In this document: in pieces, positions 63,312-64,000 of the stretch | How positions within the stretch are numbered: position 1 is the first letter of the stretch | Layout: every line of letters begins with the position of its first letter | Source: Phytoseiulus persimilis | Lineage: Eukaryota > Arthropoda > Arachnida > Mesostigmata > Phytoseiidae | DNA length: 64,000 nucleotides | Direction of reading: 5' to 3' | Assembly (NCBI GenBank): GCA_037576195.1 | Contig: CM075101.1 | Location: 12,090,001-12,154,000 of the forward strand | Program-made: the position numbers and the translations under genes | The notes under the pieces: generated by a model | The model's database searches: none | Told to the model about the DNA's origin: nothing | The model's input: the letters and a program-made list of their open reading frames with translations, nothing else

Positions 63312-64000
63312 CTGTGAATGCTTCGATTTGAGAAATTGAACATCCTCGTTAGGATTAGTGATCAGACTCTTCAAGACCCTTCCACCAGGAGGCTCGTTCG
63401 TGGAACTCTCAGTCGAGCAACCCAGGCAGATGCGGCTTCCAAGACTGAATACGGAGACGAAATTGAGCAGTTACACGAGAAGCTTCTCGAACATGCCACA
63501 AACCCCGTCGGATTAAGGAAGCTGCGTCGACCCGATTGGACCAGCTCATACATCGTAGATTTCACCTTGTCAGACGCAGCTGTTTGTTCGGAAGAAAATA
63601 TACTTGACGATCATAATGAGCACCGGCCACACTTTCGGCCGAAGTGTTTCGATACGAGCGATGTATTTGCTTTCACTTGGAGAATGCCTATTACGAGCGA
63701 GAGTCGCGGGTTACGAAACGGCTCGTCACATCAGAAAATCTCATGAAAGCGCTTATGAAATGGGGCGACCAGTTCATGAACACTGCCAGAACATTCTGAA
63801 AGCGGGCGGAGGGTCGCCTGGTATCACGCCTTTGGGGAGCTGAAAAATTGATCACCCAGTCGCTGCTCCAGTGCATAGTATAGAACCGAGAAGGCCACGG
63901 TGAAGCTGGGAGCCAACCCAAGACGTAAGCTCATGGATGTTCTGTATCTGGGCGAAAACATTTCGTCAAACAAATTTTGGAAATGTAACAGCATGAATGC
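63312..64000. other. Probable AMFR intron; nothing else identified
   Basis: No membrane-segment exon of AMFR could be found here. A plus-strand frame (63318-63746, 142 codons) and a minus-strand frame (63691-63921) show no recognised domain and are probably chance. Confidence 0.4.

Overview
The window is animal nuclear DNA, not bacterial. The genes are broken by short GT-AG introns (about 60-160 bp is typical), GC content is near 50%, and the proteins are metazoan: Axin, a RILP-like adaptor, the SUV4-20 histone methyltransferase, tyrosine hydroxylase, BOP1, alanyl-tRNA synthetase and AMFR/gp78. The tyrosine hydroxylase N-terminus is of arthropod type. Compact introns, balanced GC and transposon-filled spacers suggest a mite genome, for example a phytoseiid such as Galendromus (Metaseiulus) occidentalis. 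The species is an inference and could not be tested here.

Layout. 104-2631 (-): Axin from its N-terminus into the DIX domain; the 3' end lies off the left edge. 2632-7943: no recognisable gene. 7944-12815 (-): RILP-like protein in six exons. 15050-18647: hAT DNA transposon with an intact 687-aa transposase. 18.6-32.9 kb is the accessory part of the window: two short hAT-type elements with 8-bp target-site duplications (21070-21885 and 24794-25400), a small secreted-protein gene (23108-23907) with a truncated tandem duplicate (25862-26160), a 1.09-kb near-palindromic element (26176-27266), a LINE remnant (27290-27850), a 15-bp-repeat foldback structure (28189-28983), and a larger LINE remnant (30560-32870) split by a nested short hAT-type element. 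35342-38655 (-): KMT5/SUV4-20. 39118-39490 (+): LINE 3' end. 39.5-44.6 kb: mostly unassigned, with a weak MED30-like exon. 44592-48844 (+): tyrosine hydroxylase, 13 exons. 50923-54185 (-): BOP1, six exons. 55515-59017 (+): cytosolic alanyl-tRNA synthetase, seven coding exons, one bounded by a GC-AG intron. 60852-63311 (-): C-terminal half of AMFR/gp78 (RING, CUE, C-terminal segment); upstream exons lie beyond the right edge.

The host genes are unrelated housekeeping, signalling and neural genes, each with its own transcription unit. BOP1 and alanyl-tRNA synthetase are divergent across a 1.3-kb spacer. For the main genes, exon junctions were set by matching splice-site consensus, reading phase and family alignment from memory. 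Phases agree at every internal junction, so those models are firm even though no search could be run. No CRISPR array, rRNA or convincing tRNA was seen. The most interesting signals are the intact transposase inside an element with eroded ends (an active copy or a domestication candidate), the short hAT-type copy nearby that shares its terminal sequence, the long palindrome beside the duplicated secreted gene, and the element nested in the LINE.
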